Origin: Pantoea sp. Nvir
Lineage (GTDB): Bacteria > Pseudomonadota > Gammaproteobacteria > Enterobacterales > Enterobacteriaceae
NCBI RefSeq assembly: GCF_009829915.1
Contig: NZ_SZZW01000002.1
Span: forward strand, 186,001 to 250,000
Direction of reading: 5' to 3'
DNA: 64,000 nt
A program made the position numbers and the translations under genes. The first letter of the stretch is position 1; each line of letters starts with the position of its first letter. Shown here piece by piece: positions 39,640-49,865 of this stretch. The notes below the pieces were generated by a model. That model was given only the letters and a program-made list of their open reading frames with translations, searched no databases and was not told the origin of the DNA.

Positions 39640-39738
39640 GATAAAGTAAAATCACATACATTAATGCCAACTTTAGCATACGGCTCTCAAAGAGCCATTT
39701 CCTTGGACCGAATACAGGACTCGTGTTCGGTCTTTTTT
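39640..39738 (+). ncRNA. sdsR: small regulatory RNA SdsR (RyeB)
   Basis: Closely matches E. coli SdsR as I recall it: cattaatgccaacttt, then tagcatacggctctcaaagagcc (E. coli tagcgcacggctctctcccaagagcc), atttccttggaccgaatacagg and a terminator stem accgaa...ttcggt followed by eight T's. The conserved hairpins ggctct/agagcc and the terminator are intact; the 5' end (about 39637-39650) is more diverged and its exact position uncertain. In enterobacteria SdsR is sigma-S dependent, binds Hfq and represses targets including outer-membrane genes and mutS. Lies between holE and proQ, its E. coli map position. Confidence 0.9.
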
Positions 39739-39740
39739 TT
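39700..39740 (+). terminator. intrinsic terminator of sdsR
   Basis: Stem accgaatac / gtgttcggt around aggactc, with one internal mismatch, followed by tctttttttt. A GC-containing stem with a long U-tract, the strongest canonical terminator in this half of the window. Confidence 0.85.
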
Positions 39741-42007
39741 AAATTGTGTTTTAAATTTTCTAAGCCTAATTTATTGAAAATAAATTCTTCTGATAAAAAA
39801 TATATTATATAATCGTGGTGTATAGGAAATAAAAATTCGTCACGCTAAGTAGTCCTTACATAAAACATAAATCCTCTGTTCATTTAATTTACATTTTTAT
39901 TTCTTATAGCAAGTAGAAATAGTGATTCACAGAAAAACTGGAAAACTACTCTGATTAAAATTAAAGTAAAGCGCTACATCCATCCGTCCATATCATCAAT
40001 CAAAAAGTAATTTCCTTATTTGGTTTTGTTTGGTCGTACCGGCACTACCGGCACTACCAGCAATACAGCTGGAGCCTTACGTTGGTACTACACCATATCT
40101 ACCCGGCTTATGGCAAGCTCGTTGTTTTTTATTCTGCAAATAAGGTGTGTAATTATAATATAATGTACGGCATAGGCGTAGAATTCTACTATATATTTTA
40201 CTAGATAAAAACACGAGAAAATATCTAAGTGTTAAAACTGCATCTAACAACATGAATTTACATCCTCTTTTCTCATTACACTATATCCTTAAAGTATATA
40301 CCTCTTAATTTATTAAACATTTGATTCCTTTACGAAAGAGATAGACATGAAGAATTTTTTAAATATGTGCTGAATACTTATTTAGAGAATTTAGAGAAGT
40401 GGGCTATAGAACGAAGGTTCTATTCTTTAGTGACAACCATTAGATAATAATTTACCTAACAGGGAGGAGGCCTATCAACCTAATTATTTTTCAATAAGCT
40501 GCTTAGTAGTTTAGTAAATAAAAATTTTATTCTCTCTAGAGTATTCTCTATTGTACTCGCTGACCAGCTTCTACTAATGAAGCTTTTGCATTGTTATTCG
40601 TGCCCACATTTATTAGAGTTTTTACAACCCTATACTGTAAAAAAGATTCGTGTACGAATATTGGATTCGCGAAAAGGCATAAACCTAGAACTAAATTGCC
40701 TCTGGTAGAAAAAACCAGACTGACAGCATCAATTAAAGCATAGAGATGTAAGGCAATAACTATTTTGGATTAAGGTTTTTATCGAACTATGTAGAAAAGG
40801 AAGCAACTTGAGTTATCTGCTCTAATGTTAGTGAATAATGTTCATCATTTATTAAATCATGCTGTATTACTTGACTTCATCTCTTAACAATAATATTTGC
40901 ATTTATAAAACGAATGCTGAAGTCATATTTTGAATTATCAAAAAAGTACCTATGTTTCCGGATAGTGTGGTTATCTGATGGTAGTATGAGGATACTGTAC
41001 CTTAGGCAACAACAACACCATATTTGATATTAAACAAGGAGGCAAATGAGTATGATTTCATATATATTACATATACAGTCAGGGAAAAAGTGTCTCTAAT
41101 GTCGGATAACGCTGACAACGTGCGTAATATAATAGTTAACTCATAAAGTAAATTTTCTGAGAATGACAGTAGCTTTTAACTAGATAAGTGTAATTGTGAT
41201 CAGTATGCAGTCATCACCTCATGGCGTAAAACTTTATTAAACTCTTGGTGGTCTCCTCATAGGGCCTTTGTTAGATACATGAAAATTAATGTTATAGTCA
41301 CAACGAGATGATCTTGATCTACCATATGGTTTTAAAAATATTTGGTGCTAATTTTAATAGATAGATGGTTAAATTATACTGTCAATATTATTATTTAAAT
41401 AATGAACAAGACTTCCCTTGTGTGTTGCTTTGAATCTTGATATAGCAGCCTTCCTTAGAGGAGAAACATTATTATTTGCCGAGCTGATAGGCAATTTCAG
41501 TGTGCTATTATATGAATGCTTCAATAGTGTTAATTGGGAGCATAGTTCTTACCTGATAACTACAGATAAAACGCTGGCATGAGAACCGTTTTAATAAGAC
41601 AAAACTCTTGTGTCTTTATTCTAGTATATAAAGGGGTTTACGGCACGATGCCATGAAAAACAATACGGAAGAAGAAACAAAAGAGTGCATATATTCCCTG
41701 AGCACATTGATTACAAGTGCACTAGTAACAACGAAATCTTTATTTCTTAGACACTAAACAGCGCGGCAATCGGTATATACTAAGAATAATCAACAGAACA
41801 GTGTTTAACGCTTCTACAGAAGAATAAAGCTGAGCTATTGGAAATGATTGATAACTTTACGACATACTATGAACAGAGAAAATTAAGAATTTCTATAGAT
41901 GGGGCGCATCTAATAAATTGAATTACATGCTGATTATAGATATTGTCATCATAATGTTGCCTGCTTATTCTTGCTATTTGGCAATCCCGTTGTAATCAGG
42001 AAATTTC
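39741..42007. other. long gene-free spacer, sdsR to proQ
   Basis: About 2.3 kb in place of pphA, yebV, yebW, rsmF, yebT and yebS of E. coli. No convincing remnant on either strand. One slightly GC-richer patch (about 40030-40130) contains a threefold imperfect repeat of the 9-mer ccggcacta and might be an old coding fragment, but I cannot assign it. Confidence 0.6.
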
Positions 42008-42652
42008 ATGGAAAATCAACCTAAGTTGAAAAGCAGTAAAGAAGTGATCGCATTTCTAGCGGAATATTTTCCAAATTGTTTTAGCGTAGAAGGTGAAGCA
42101 CGTCCGCTTAAAATTGGCATATTTCAGGATTTAATAGAACGTGTAGCAGGTAAAATAGGTGTGAGCCGAACGCAATTACGTTCCGCTCTACGTCTATATA
42201 CTTCTAGTTGGCGTTATCTCTACAGTATTAAAATAGGTGCGGTGCGCGTCGATCTCGACGGTAACGCTTGCTGCACGTTAGAGGAACAACATGTGCATCA
42301 TGCACGTCAGCAATTGAAAGAAGCGAAAGCGCGTGCTCAGGCTTATCGAGCGCAGCAGAAAGTCTCTAAAAAAAGAGAATTAGGTTCAGATAAAGATGAA
42401 CTGTATCATCGGAATAGGTATGTCAAGTGTAATAAGGCACAGCCTCAAGTGGGAGAAACTTCCTTACATCCAGCGGTACAACTAAAATCCATTACCAATA
42501 CTGCGACTTTGAAACCTGGCCAAAAGATTAAAGTTAAAGCAGGTAAAAATGCTATAGATGCTACCGTTCTTGAAGTTTCAAAAGATGGTATTCGGGTTCA
42601 GCTAATTTCTGGCATGGCAATGATTGTACGTGCAAAACATTTACAGTTTTAA
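42008..42652 (+). CDS. proQ: RNA chaperone ProQ
   Basis: Global RNA-binding protein of the FinO family. 214 residues (E. coli 232). N-terminal FinO domain, residues 1-~115: [31 protein letters not shown] and [20 protein letters not shown]. The basic, poorly conserved linker is shorter than in E. coli. C-terminal Tudor-like domain, residues ~165-214: [20 protein letters not shown] and [16 protein letters not shown] caggaaatttc. Together with SdsR it suggests post-transcriptional control persists. The following prc gene is broken. Confidence 0.95.
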   Translation: MENQPKLKSSKEVIAFLAEYFPNCFSVEGEARPLKIGIFQDLIERVAGKIGVSRTQLRSALRLYTSSWRYLYSIKIGAVRVDLDGNACCTLEEQHVHHARQQLKEAKARAQAYRAQQKVSKKRELGSDKDELYHRNRYVKCNKAQPQVGETSLHPAVQLKSITNTATLKPGQKIKVKAGKNAIDATVLEVSKDGIRVQLISGMAMIVRAKHLQF

Positions 42653-42660
42653 AATGATAA

Positions 42661-43302
42661 ATGCTGAACATTATTTTGAGCATTTTGCTAAAAGTCAGTA
42701 TTATTTCAGGCCTATTATTATCAGATCCTTCCTTAGGCACGGAGAACATTATTACTAGTGTCGATAAGATATCCAAGATTTATGAAGATACAAAAAATTT
42801 TATCGTCAGCGACTGTGTAACCTACAGATTAACTCAATTTCACTATCTTAGGTTTAATCTAGATCAATCTTTTCAGCTAAAATTTTAGATCGCTATTTGA
42901 AAATGTTTAACCGTCACTATAACGTATTAGTCGCATCGGATATAGCACAGTTCGCCGATAAAAAAACAATGCTAGGAGACACACTACATAGTGGTAAACT
43001 AAGCGTTTTTTATGATCTTTATAATCTGGCGCAAAAACGTCGTTTTAAGAGTTATAAGTATGCACTTGAGATACTGAGTCACCCAATGCATTTTACCGAT
43101 AACGATACTCTTGATATAGATCGTACTAAAGAACCTTGGCCAAAGAATCAGGATGAGCTGAACACTCTGAGGAATGCAAAGATAAAGTGTGATGAGCTTA
43201 TCTTAAAGCTAATTAGTTAAAGATAATAAAGATATCCGTAATATGCTTATCAAACGCTACTGATCTGGTGCAATTGGTTAAAATATAGAGCACGTCTGCT
43301 CT
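42661..43302 (+). pseudogene. prc: tail-specific protease Prc/Tsp, N-terminal remnant with frameshifts
   Basis: E. coli Prc has about 680 residues. Here 42661-42888 encodes the N-terminus (RLTQFHYLRFNLDQSF against E. coli RFTRSHYRQFDLDQAF). A missing base near 42879 shifts the frame; 42897-43220 then reads HYNVLVASDIAQFADKKT, FYDLYNLAQKRRFKSYKYAL and PWPKNQDELNTL (E. coli VLLASDVEQFAKKKT, FYDLYNLAQKRRF, PWPKNEAELNAL). A second shift at about 43220 continues KDNKDIRNMLIKRY (E. coli KTDKEIRETLTRRY). A stop and faint NIEHVCS-like similarity follow, to about 43302. PDZ and protease domains are deleted, so no active protease is possible. proQ-prc-htpX order is retained. Confidence 0.92.
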
Positions 43303-43440
43303 ACCATTATTAGATGAGAAAATACAGAGTATAAAAGCACCTCTATACCGTGCGTTTTATTGATTGAATGATGGTGTAATGACCCTAGGATATATATCAT
43401 ACGTAGTCAGTCCATGAATAACTGAGGATGATAAATTTTT

Positions 43441-44343
43441 ATGATGCGTATTGCTCTTTTACTGTTGACCAACTTAGCTGTAATGTTAGTCTTTGGGGTA
43501 ATTCTTAGCCTCACGGGAATTCAGTCAAGCAGTGTTCAGAATTTGATGATTATGGCAGGATTGTTTGGTTTTGGCGGGGCATTTATTTCATTACTACTAT
43601 CAAAGTGGATAGCATTACGTTCGGTCGATGGTGAGGTTATTAAACAACCCCGTGATGAAACGGAGTGTTGGCTAATGAATACTATAGGCAATCAGGCGCA
43701 GCAGGCAGGCATAGCAATGCCTCAGGTAGCTATCTACCACGCACCAGATATCAATGCCTTTGCGACCGGTGCACGCCGTGACTCTTCATTGGTAGCAGTT
43801 TCTACTGGTCTGCTTCAGCATATGAGTCGTGACGAAGCTGAAGCGGTACTGGCGCACGAAATTTCACATATTAATAATGGCGACATGGTTACTATGACAT
43901 TAGTGCAAGGTATCATGAATACATTTGTGATTTTTATATCTCGTATTATCGCGCACGTAGCATCAGGATTTTTTTCTGGTAGCCGTGATGATGAAGAAAG
44001 TAGTAATAGTAATACACTAGTTTATTTTACTGTGTCTACAGTGTTGGAGTTGGTGTTTGGTGTTCTGGCCAGTATCATAACCATGTGGTTTTCACGTCAT
44101 CGTGAGTTCCACGCTGATGCAGGTTCGGCTAGGATAGTGGGACGTGAGAAGATGATTGCTGCCCTGCAGCGATTAAAAACTAGCTATGAACCTCAAGAAC
44201 CGAGTAGCATGATAGCCTTCTGTATCAATGGAAAAGGGCTCAACTCATTGAGCGAAATATTTATGTCACATCCCCCTCTCGATAAACGTATTGAGGCATT
44301 ACGTAGTGGCAAGTACGTACATAAGCAATGCAATCAGCGTTAA
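43441..44343 (+). CDS. htpX: membrane zinc metalloprotease HtpX
   Basis: Inner-membrane M48 protease involved in membrane protein quality control. 300 residues (E. coli 293), starting [15 protein letters not shown] as in E. coli. Two N-terminal membrane helices; zinc motif [14 protein letters not shown] (HEXXH) near residue 140; third ligand Glu in [14 protein letters not shown]; two further hydrophobic segments between. Preceded by gagg about 16 bases before the ATG, so the ribosome site is weak or distant. In E. coli it is induced by CpxR; no site was identified here. Confidence 0.96.
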   Translation: MMRIALLLLTNLAVMLVFGVILSLTGIQSSSVQNLMIMAGLFGFGGAFISLLLSKWIALRSVDGEVIKQPRDETECWLMNTIGNQAQQAGIAMPQVAIYHAPDINAFATGARRDSSLVAVSTGLLQHMSRDEAEAVLAHEISHINNGDMVTMTLVQGIMNTFVIFISRIIAHVASGFFSGSRDDEESSNSNTLVYFTVSTVLELVFGVLASIITMWFSRHREFHADAGSARIVGREKMIAALQRLKTSYEPQEPSSMIAFCINGKGLNSLSEIFMSHPPLDKRIEALRSGKYVHKQCNQR

Positions 44344-45099
44344 AGCATTGCGTATACAAAATTAATTGAGATTATATGTTCTGCACCTGCGAACATAGCT
44401 CAAGTGTTTTGTGAACAGATCAAAAGCAGTGCAGTCCTCGCCCATCAGCGCTGATCTTTTGTTGTGCCTCAAGCTAGTTCTTATCCAGCTTCATCATGCA
44501 TCTTAACCGAAGTAAAACATTACGGCAACATGGTGTTTAAAACTTGAGACATTAAAAAATCTGTTCGCATGTGTAAATGCATTACAACATATATTTTTTA
44601 TAAATATGTGCTTGTAATATAAACAGAGTGTAGTGAAGGTTTCACAGTATAAAATTGAGTCAGCTGCGTATTATTGGAAGTAACCGATACTGCTATGACT
44701 TGTTTATTAAAAGTGCATAAAGACAGTCCTAAAAATGACCATTACTATAAGCTTATGGTTACTACAAGCTTATGGATTGCATATAAAGAATAGTGTTTAC
44801 AGATTTTATGGGTTGCAATCAACTTGCATGAGTTAAATTCGCAAAAAGGAAGAGCTCTCAGTACCCTACATCTAGTTATAAAAGTCAGCAACGCGTCCGG
44901 GATAATTCTAGCAGGGTGACGGTCTTGTCTTGTATGGTGATCTACGTGTGAATATCCTCCCCGGGTGCGGGTGACTGCGTCTTTTTACGATGTGGCAGCT
45001 CACTACTTTATGAAGCGGAAAATTAGTAATAGAAGCATAACAAATAATACCGAATAAAGAGTGATATCCATCTAACAGGACTCTCGCGCAGTTGGGAAA
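44344..45099. other. gene-free spacer between htpX and manZ (convergent)
   Basis: About 750 bases replacing kdgR, yebO, mgrB, yobH, cspC, rlmA and mntP of the E. coli order. No protein remnant recognised. A GC-richer stretch at about 44880-45000 and a 12-bp palindrome atcagcgctgat near 44447 are unexplained; I considered the mntP manganese riboswitch but could not match it. Confidence 0.55.
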
Positions 45100-45945
45100 C
45101 TACAAACCGAGTAGGCCTATCCAATAACCGAAGATACTAATCACAAAAAATCCGGCAATAATCAACAACGAGTTCACCTTACGACGCAGTAGCCACATAC
45201 ATCCTAAGGTAAGCAGCAGTGGCACAACACCTGGCATCAGTTGATCGAGGATGGATTGTATTGTAGTGACATTGATTTTCCCAGTTTGGTCGGCGACGCG
45301 TGATACCACCACAGGAATATTGATGTGCGTCCACTTATTAACCAATGCACCCATCACAAATAATCCGAGAATTGAAGCGCCCTCTGTCAGTTTTTGCAAA
45401 AAACCGCCACTCATATCACTGACGATATTAATCCCCTTACGATAGCCATAAGTTAAACCGTAGTAGCGGGTGAGCAGACGCACCAGGTTAAATAAAATAA
45501 AGAATAATAGAGGGCCTAGCAGGCTACCTCTCATGGCAATTCCTGCGCCCAGAGCAGCAAAAACTGGACGAACTGTTCCCCAGAAAATCGGGTCGCCGAC
45601 ACCAGCTAATGGTCCCATCAGGCCTACTTTAATGCTGTTAATAGCACTATCATCAATCTTGGCACCGTTTGCACACTGTTCCTCCATCGCCATCGTTACA
45701 CCTAGTATCGGTGCGGCTGCATAAGGCTGTGTATTAAAGAACTCTAGGTGGCGTTTAATTGCCTGTTTTCGAGCCTCGTTATTTTCCGGGTAGAGACGGC
45801 GTATTACAGGCACTATTGAAAAACAGAAACCCAGCGCCTGCATACGTTCAAAATTCCAAGAACCTTGGAAAAGGTTAGACCGTAAAAATACGCTACGCAT
45901 GTCATGAGAATTAAGTTTTTTATGTATTGTTGTTTTATTAACCAT
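45100..45945 (-). CDS. manZ: mannose PTS permease component IID
   Basis: Membrane subunit of the mannose/glucose phosphotransferase transporter. Start taken at the ATG at 45945 (281 residues, MVNKTTIHKKL). The in-frame ATG at 45957 lies only three bases from the ggag ribosome site. The family stretches FLRSNLFQGSWNFERMQALG, RHLEFFNTQPYAAAPILGV, GLMGPLAGVGDPIFWGT and GGFLQKLTEGASILGLFVMG are all near-identical to E. coli. Hydrophobic C-terminal segments. Third gene of manXYZ, following manY at 15 bases. Confidence 0.97.
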   Translation of the reverse strand: MVNKTTIHKKLNSHDMRSVFLRSNLFQGSWNFERMQALGFCFSIVPVIRRLYPENNEARKQAIKRHLEFFNTQPYAAAPILGVTMAMEEQCANGAKIDDSAINSIKVGLMGPLAGVGDPIFWGTVRPVFAALGAGIAMRGSLLGPLLFFILFNLVRLLTRYYGLTYGYRKGINIVSDMSGGFLQKLTEGASILGLFVMGALVNKWTHINIPVVVSRVADQTGKINVTTIQSILDQLMPGVVPLLLTLGCMWLLRRKVNSLLIIAGFFVISIFGYWIGLLGL

Positions 45946-45960
45946 GTTGTCATCCACTCC

Positions 45961-46773
45961 TTAGTCGAGCTCATCATCACGATCTTTATTTTCTGGGAGA
46001 GCTGTACGAGCTTCAGTTGTACAAGCTATACGGTTATATTTCGGCGATAATTGTATATAGAGCACCCCCATCACCACACCGATCACGCCTAACGCAACCA
46101 GGTTAAAGTTAGTGAATGCTGTGATGACGAATCCAAGATAGAAAAAAGGCATTAAGTAACTCGCGCGCATCATGTTAATGACCATTGCATAACCAACTAC
46201 GACAATTATACCACCAGCAATATTCAGGCCACTAGTAACCACTTTAGGAATAGTGCTAAGCAGTAAGTGAACTTTGCTGGTACCGACGGAAAGCGCCACA
46301 ATAAGTGCTGGAATGGTGATACGCATTGCCTGTAATACTAGTGCAGAGATATGGATCCAAGAAATCGCCGTCAGATTTCCTTTTTCCGCCGCCTTATCAG
46401 CAGCATGCTGAAAAGCCACAGTAATAGTACGCACGATAATAGTTAGTACTTGGCCTGCAGCAGCCAGTGGAATCGCCAAAGCGATACCAGCGCCGATGCT
46501 CTGCTTCCCAGCAATGACTAAAATAGTAGAAATAATTGAAGCGAGCGCCGCATCAGGAGCCACGGCAGCGCCTATGTTCATCCAGCCCAACGCGATCATT
46601 TCTAGTGTGCCGCCAATGATAATACCGGTTTCCATATCCCCTAGTACTGTACCAATAAGAGTGCACGCTACCAATGGACGGTGAAACTGAAATTCATCTA
46701 AAATCGAACCCATACCTGAAAGACAAGCTAAAAAGAATATTAGAATGAGTTGTAACGAGGTTATTTCTAACAT
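45961..46773 (-). CDS. manY: mannose PTS permease component IIC
   Basis: Channel-forming membrane subunit that moves mannose, glucose and related hexoses during phosphorylation. 270 residues (E. coli 266). Begins MLEITSLQLILIFFLACLSG. Has the PTS IIC signature region GTLEMIALGWMNIGAAVAPD, several membrane helices and a charged C-terminus. Sits between manX (70-base gap) and manZ in the conserved order. Confidence 0.96.
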   Translation of the reverse strand: MLEITSLQLILIFFLACLSGMGSILDEFQFHRPLVACTLIGTVLGDMETGIIIGGTLEMIALGWMNIGAAVAPDAALASIISTILVIAGKQSIGAGIALAIPLAAAGQVLTIIVRTITVAFQHAADKAAEKGNLTAISWIHISALVLQAMRITIPALIVALSVGTSKVHLLLSTIPKVVTSGLNIAGGIIVVVGYAMVINMMRASYLMPFFYLGFVITAFTNFNLVALGVIGVVMGVLYIQLSPKYNRIACTTEARTALPENKDRDDELD

Positions 46774-46842
46774 ATCCTTTCCTTTCTCCCTACTATCTAA
46801 TAAGCGAGCGTTAAATAGTTCACAGACGTAGCTAGTGATGTT

Positions 46843-47790
46843 TCACGAGTTGACCTTTGCAATCAATTTTATGATGTCTAATTTTGGGTCATTAGAAACT
46901 TTCCGTACTTCTAGTTCTATATTAAGTTCGTTAAGCTTATGGAACGCGGCAATATCTTTTGCATCGACCGATATAGCATTATTTACTTGTATTTTGCCTT
47001 GGCAAAATGCCATACCTCCGATATTGACCGACTTTATTTCTACGCCCTGTTCAACGATACGCAGTACGTCAGTCGGATTTGTAAATAGCAGCATCACTCG
47101 GTCCTGGGAATACTTAGGGTTATTCCAGACTCGTACCATCTTGTCGATGTCTACCACATGCGCACTGACCCCGGGGGGGGCGACCTGACTTAACAGAGTT
47201 TTGCGCACCTGATCTTTGGCTACTTCATCGCTCACCACGATAATGCGTGAAACATTGGTCTCTCTGGTCCAACGCGTTGCTACTTGGCCATGAATCAGTC
47301 GGTCGTCGATACGGACCAGTACGATTTTCATATGCTCGTCCGGTGTTAATTGTGTTGAAAGCAACGGCTGGACTGGAGCCGTCGTGTCAGTAAACTGTTT
47401 TTTTTGTGTTTTAATACCTTCACGTCCAGTTTCAACAGCGATGGAGACTAACTTATCAAAGGTAGGATCATCATCGCGTGCCATTAGCGTTTCCAGTAGC
47501 ATAGGGATATTCACTCCAGATATAACATCATGATTTTCTTTGCCTACAACAATATGACTGGCTGCGTTAAAGGGGCTTCCTCCCCAAGTATCGACTAAAA
47601 AGAGTATGCCTTTTAATATATCCAACTTCTTTATCTGTGTTTGATATTTTTTAATAAGTGTTTCAGTATTTTCCCCTGGTACAAAGTCAACCCATTCAAT
47701 ATTTTTTTGCTTGCCTAACAACATTTCTGCTGTTTTAAACAATTGCTCGGCTGCCAATCCGTGCATAGCAATTACTATAGCAATAGTCAC
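46843..47790 (-). CDS. manX: mannose PTS cytoplasmic component IIAB
   Basis: Accepts phosphate from HPr on His10 of the IIA domain (MTIAIVIAMHGLAAEQL) and passes it to the His of the IIB domain (VRIDDRLIHGQVATRW), then to the sugar. 315 residues against 323 in E. coli; the Ala/Pro linker between domains (about residues 133-155) is shorter and less Ala/Pro-rich. DTWGGSPFNAA and VMLLFTNPTDV are conserved. An eight-G run at about 47173-47180 encodes the PPG of VAPPGV, a slippage-prone spot that is in frame here. First gene of manXYZ. Confidence 0.96.
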   Translation of the reverse strand: MTIAIVIAMHGLAAEQLFKTAEMLLGKQKNIEWVDFVPGENTETLIKKYQTQIKKLDILKGILFLVDTWGGSPFNAASHIVVGKENHDVISGVNIPMLLETLMARDDDPTFDKLVSIAVETGREGIKTQKKQFTDTTAPVQPLLSTQLTPDEHMKIVLVRIDDRLIHGQVATRWTRETNVSRIIVVSDEVAKDQVRKTLLSQVAPPGVSAHVVDIDKMVRVWNNPKYSQDRVMLLFTNPTDVLRIVEQGVEIKSVNIGGMAFCQGKIQVNNAISVDAKDIAAFHKLNELNIELEVRKVSNDPKLDIIKLIAKVNS

Positions 47791-48506
47791 TTGCTACCCT
47801 CCGTTCTAAAGAGATTCGTCTGAAACATACGAATTCTTCTTCTGATTTTTTGCCTAGGTTATTTTCTGACAAGCTCGGTTAAATAACGAAAATAATTACA
47901 TCAAGCTTTTGATTTGATAAATTCATCATAAGATGGAGTTATTTTAGTGCGAGAAAAAATAATTTATGTGACAATCATCAGTAATCGAAAGGTTAAGGAT
48001 AGTAGAATGTCATTTTTAATGAGATGTTAAAATCTACTTATTTGTGATTTTTTGGTGAAACATATTAACTATTATATTATAGTTACCGACAGTTCTAGGA
48101 TAAAACTATTTAATTTTTTGTCAGTGTGTTGTTGTATAGTACTCTATGATGGATTTTTTCTTTGATTTCTCTCCCCTTTAACTACAACTAAATCAGTTTA
48201 TTAACTCTTATTGTTATGATGCACTCGTGCTTGGTATCTCTAACTCGTCTACTTATTTACCACATATAATATTACGTATAACAACATTTTAATCACCAAG
48301 GGGTGCCTTATCAACCTTCTAAAGTGCTGGGGGGGGGACAATCTACTTTGCAGACATATATGCTCTGATGCTTATACAAATAGCGCATTAGCAATAAAGT
48401 AAGGCTTGCTTCAAGATAACAGATAGCAGCCATATTGACCTGGTGGTTGTCCGCCTGCTTGTAGAATCAAAACAAGCAATAGAGACTTTGTTTATGTTGA
48501 GTATTC
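47791..48506. other. gene-free spacer between manX and pabB
   Basis: About 700 bases, AT-rich, replacing yoaE/yoaD/sdaA/nudL of E. coli. No remnant recognised. A run of nine G's occurs near 48330, odd for this composition. The manX promoter must lie near 47800-47950; no CRP or Mlc site was identified with confidence. Confidence 0.6.
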
Positions 48507-49865
48507 TTATTTGATATACCTAGATAGTATAGGTAGAATCCGACTAACTTTGTGCAGCGTTTCTTGATATTCGGCCGTTAGCTCACTGTCCGCAACCAAA
48601 CCGCCTCCTGCTGCACAAAAGAGCTTCTGTTGTTCAGCTATCAAAGTTCGGATGGCGATACTAGTATCCATACGACCGCATAGACTGAGATAACCAATAC
48701 TGCCACACCATGCATTACGGCAATGCGGCTCTAGTTCTTCTATAATTTCCATTGCGCGAATCTTTGGTGCACCAGTAATGGAACCTCCAGGAAAACAGGC
48801 ACGCAATAGATCACTAGCATGTAACGATTTTAGCAAGCGAGCACGTATCGTACTAACCAAATGATATACTGCCGGAAATGATTCCACTACAAATAACTCT
48901 GGCACACTTACCGAGCTTGGCACAGCGACTCTTCCTATATCATTGCGCATTAAGTCCACAATCATCAAATTCTCTGCGCGATCTTTCTCCGAAATCTCTA
49001 GCGATAGCGCCGCAATCCGATCAGCCTTTGCATCGTCAGAGCGTGGGCGGGTTCCTTTAATCGGTCGGGTTTCAATTTTATCTCCTTTGAGAGACACAAA
49101 GCGTTCCGGTGAGAAGCTCAGAATAGCGCTTTTTGGTAAACGCAAAAAAGCACTAAATGGCGCGCGATTCGTCACATTAAGACGACAAAACGCCTGCCAC
49201 TCATCGCCTTGATAGGGCGCTTGAAACCGCTGGGATAGATTAACTTGATAACAATCGCCTGCCTGGATATAGCCTTGTACCTTCTGAAAGCGCTGTGCAT
49301 AGTCACCGTAGCTTAAGTTTGATTGCCAGTCTCCGGTCAGAGAGAAGGGTATAACATCGCGCTGATTCCACTGAGAAAGCCATCGGAACCGCGCCTCTGT
49401 ATCACCTAGCGATACTAACGTTAGACGGTGTAAGTGGTGGTCAGCAATCAGTGCCCAGTCATAGATGCCGATCGCCATGTCTGGTGTTTGTAAGTCATCT
49501 ACAGCGAGCTGTGGTAGCGTTTCAAAGCGGCGACCCAAATCGTAGCCGAAAAGACCAAGTGCACCACCCTGAAAAGGTAGAGATTCCCGGCTAGATGGGT
49601 GTATGTCGAGTGCATCGCACTGCTGCTGTACGAGAAGCAATGGATCCTCTGATGAATGAATCACTAGGCCTTTCGCCTGAAGGGTCGTAATTGCGCCTTC
49701 AGTTAATAGAGTGGTGCATGGATCGGCGGTAAGAATATCGAATGTGTTATCAGCGTGATCGGCATTACCGGAGGTGAGCAGCATTGCCCAAGGCAAATGC
49801 GAAATTGGGCCAAAGTAATTAATAAGTGCATTCTGCGTATAGTGTAGACTGAGTGTTGAGATCAT
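48507..49865 (-). CDS. pabB: aminodeoxychorismate synthase component I
   Basis: Converts chorismate and ammonia (from PabA) to 4-amino-4-deoxychorismate on the way to p-aminobenzoate and folate. Start taken at the ATG at 49865 (452 residues, E. coli 453); an ATG 24 bases upstream is less consistent with the family. N-terminal HLPWAMLLTSGNADH and FQGGALGLFGYDLGRRFE. Chorismate-binding core with the PabB lysine motif TRPIKGTRPR, ENLMIVDLMRNDIGRVAV, FPGGSITGAPKIRAMEII and CAAGGGLVADS. Isolated from its E. coli neighbours, but at the expected map place. Confidence 0.96.
   Translation of the reverse strand: MISTLSLHYTQNALINYFGPISHLPWAMLLTSGNADHADNTFDILTADPCTTLLTEGAITTLQAKGLVIHSSEDPLLLVQQQCDALDIHPSSRESLPFQGGALGLFGYDLGRRFETLPQLAVDDLQTPDMAIGIYDWALIADHHLHRLTLVSLGDTEARFRWLSQWNQRDVIPFSLTGDWQSNLSYGDYAQRFQKVQGYIQAGDCYQVNLSQRFQAPYQGDEWQAFCRLNVTNRAPFSAFLRLPKSAILSFSPERFVSLKGDKIETRPIKGTRPRSDDAKADRIAALSLEISEKDRAENLMIVDLMRNDIGRVAVPSSVSVPELFVVESFPAVYHLVSTIRARLLKSLHASDLLRACFPGGSITGAPKIRAMEIIEELEPHCRNAWCGSIGYLSLCGRMDTSIAIRTLIAEQQKLFCAAGGGLVADSELTAEYQETLHKVSRILPILSRYIK

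Noticed and set aside
44880..45000. Manganese (yybP-ykoY) riboswitch of mntP
   Set aside because: Location fits but I could not align the conserved loops, and no mntP frame follows.
47173..47180. Eight-G run in manX as a possible frameshift or phase-variation site
   Set aside because: The run encodes the conserved PPG of the IIB domain and the frame is intact; no evidence of variation from one sequence.
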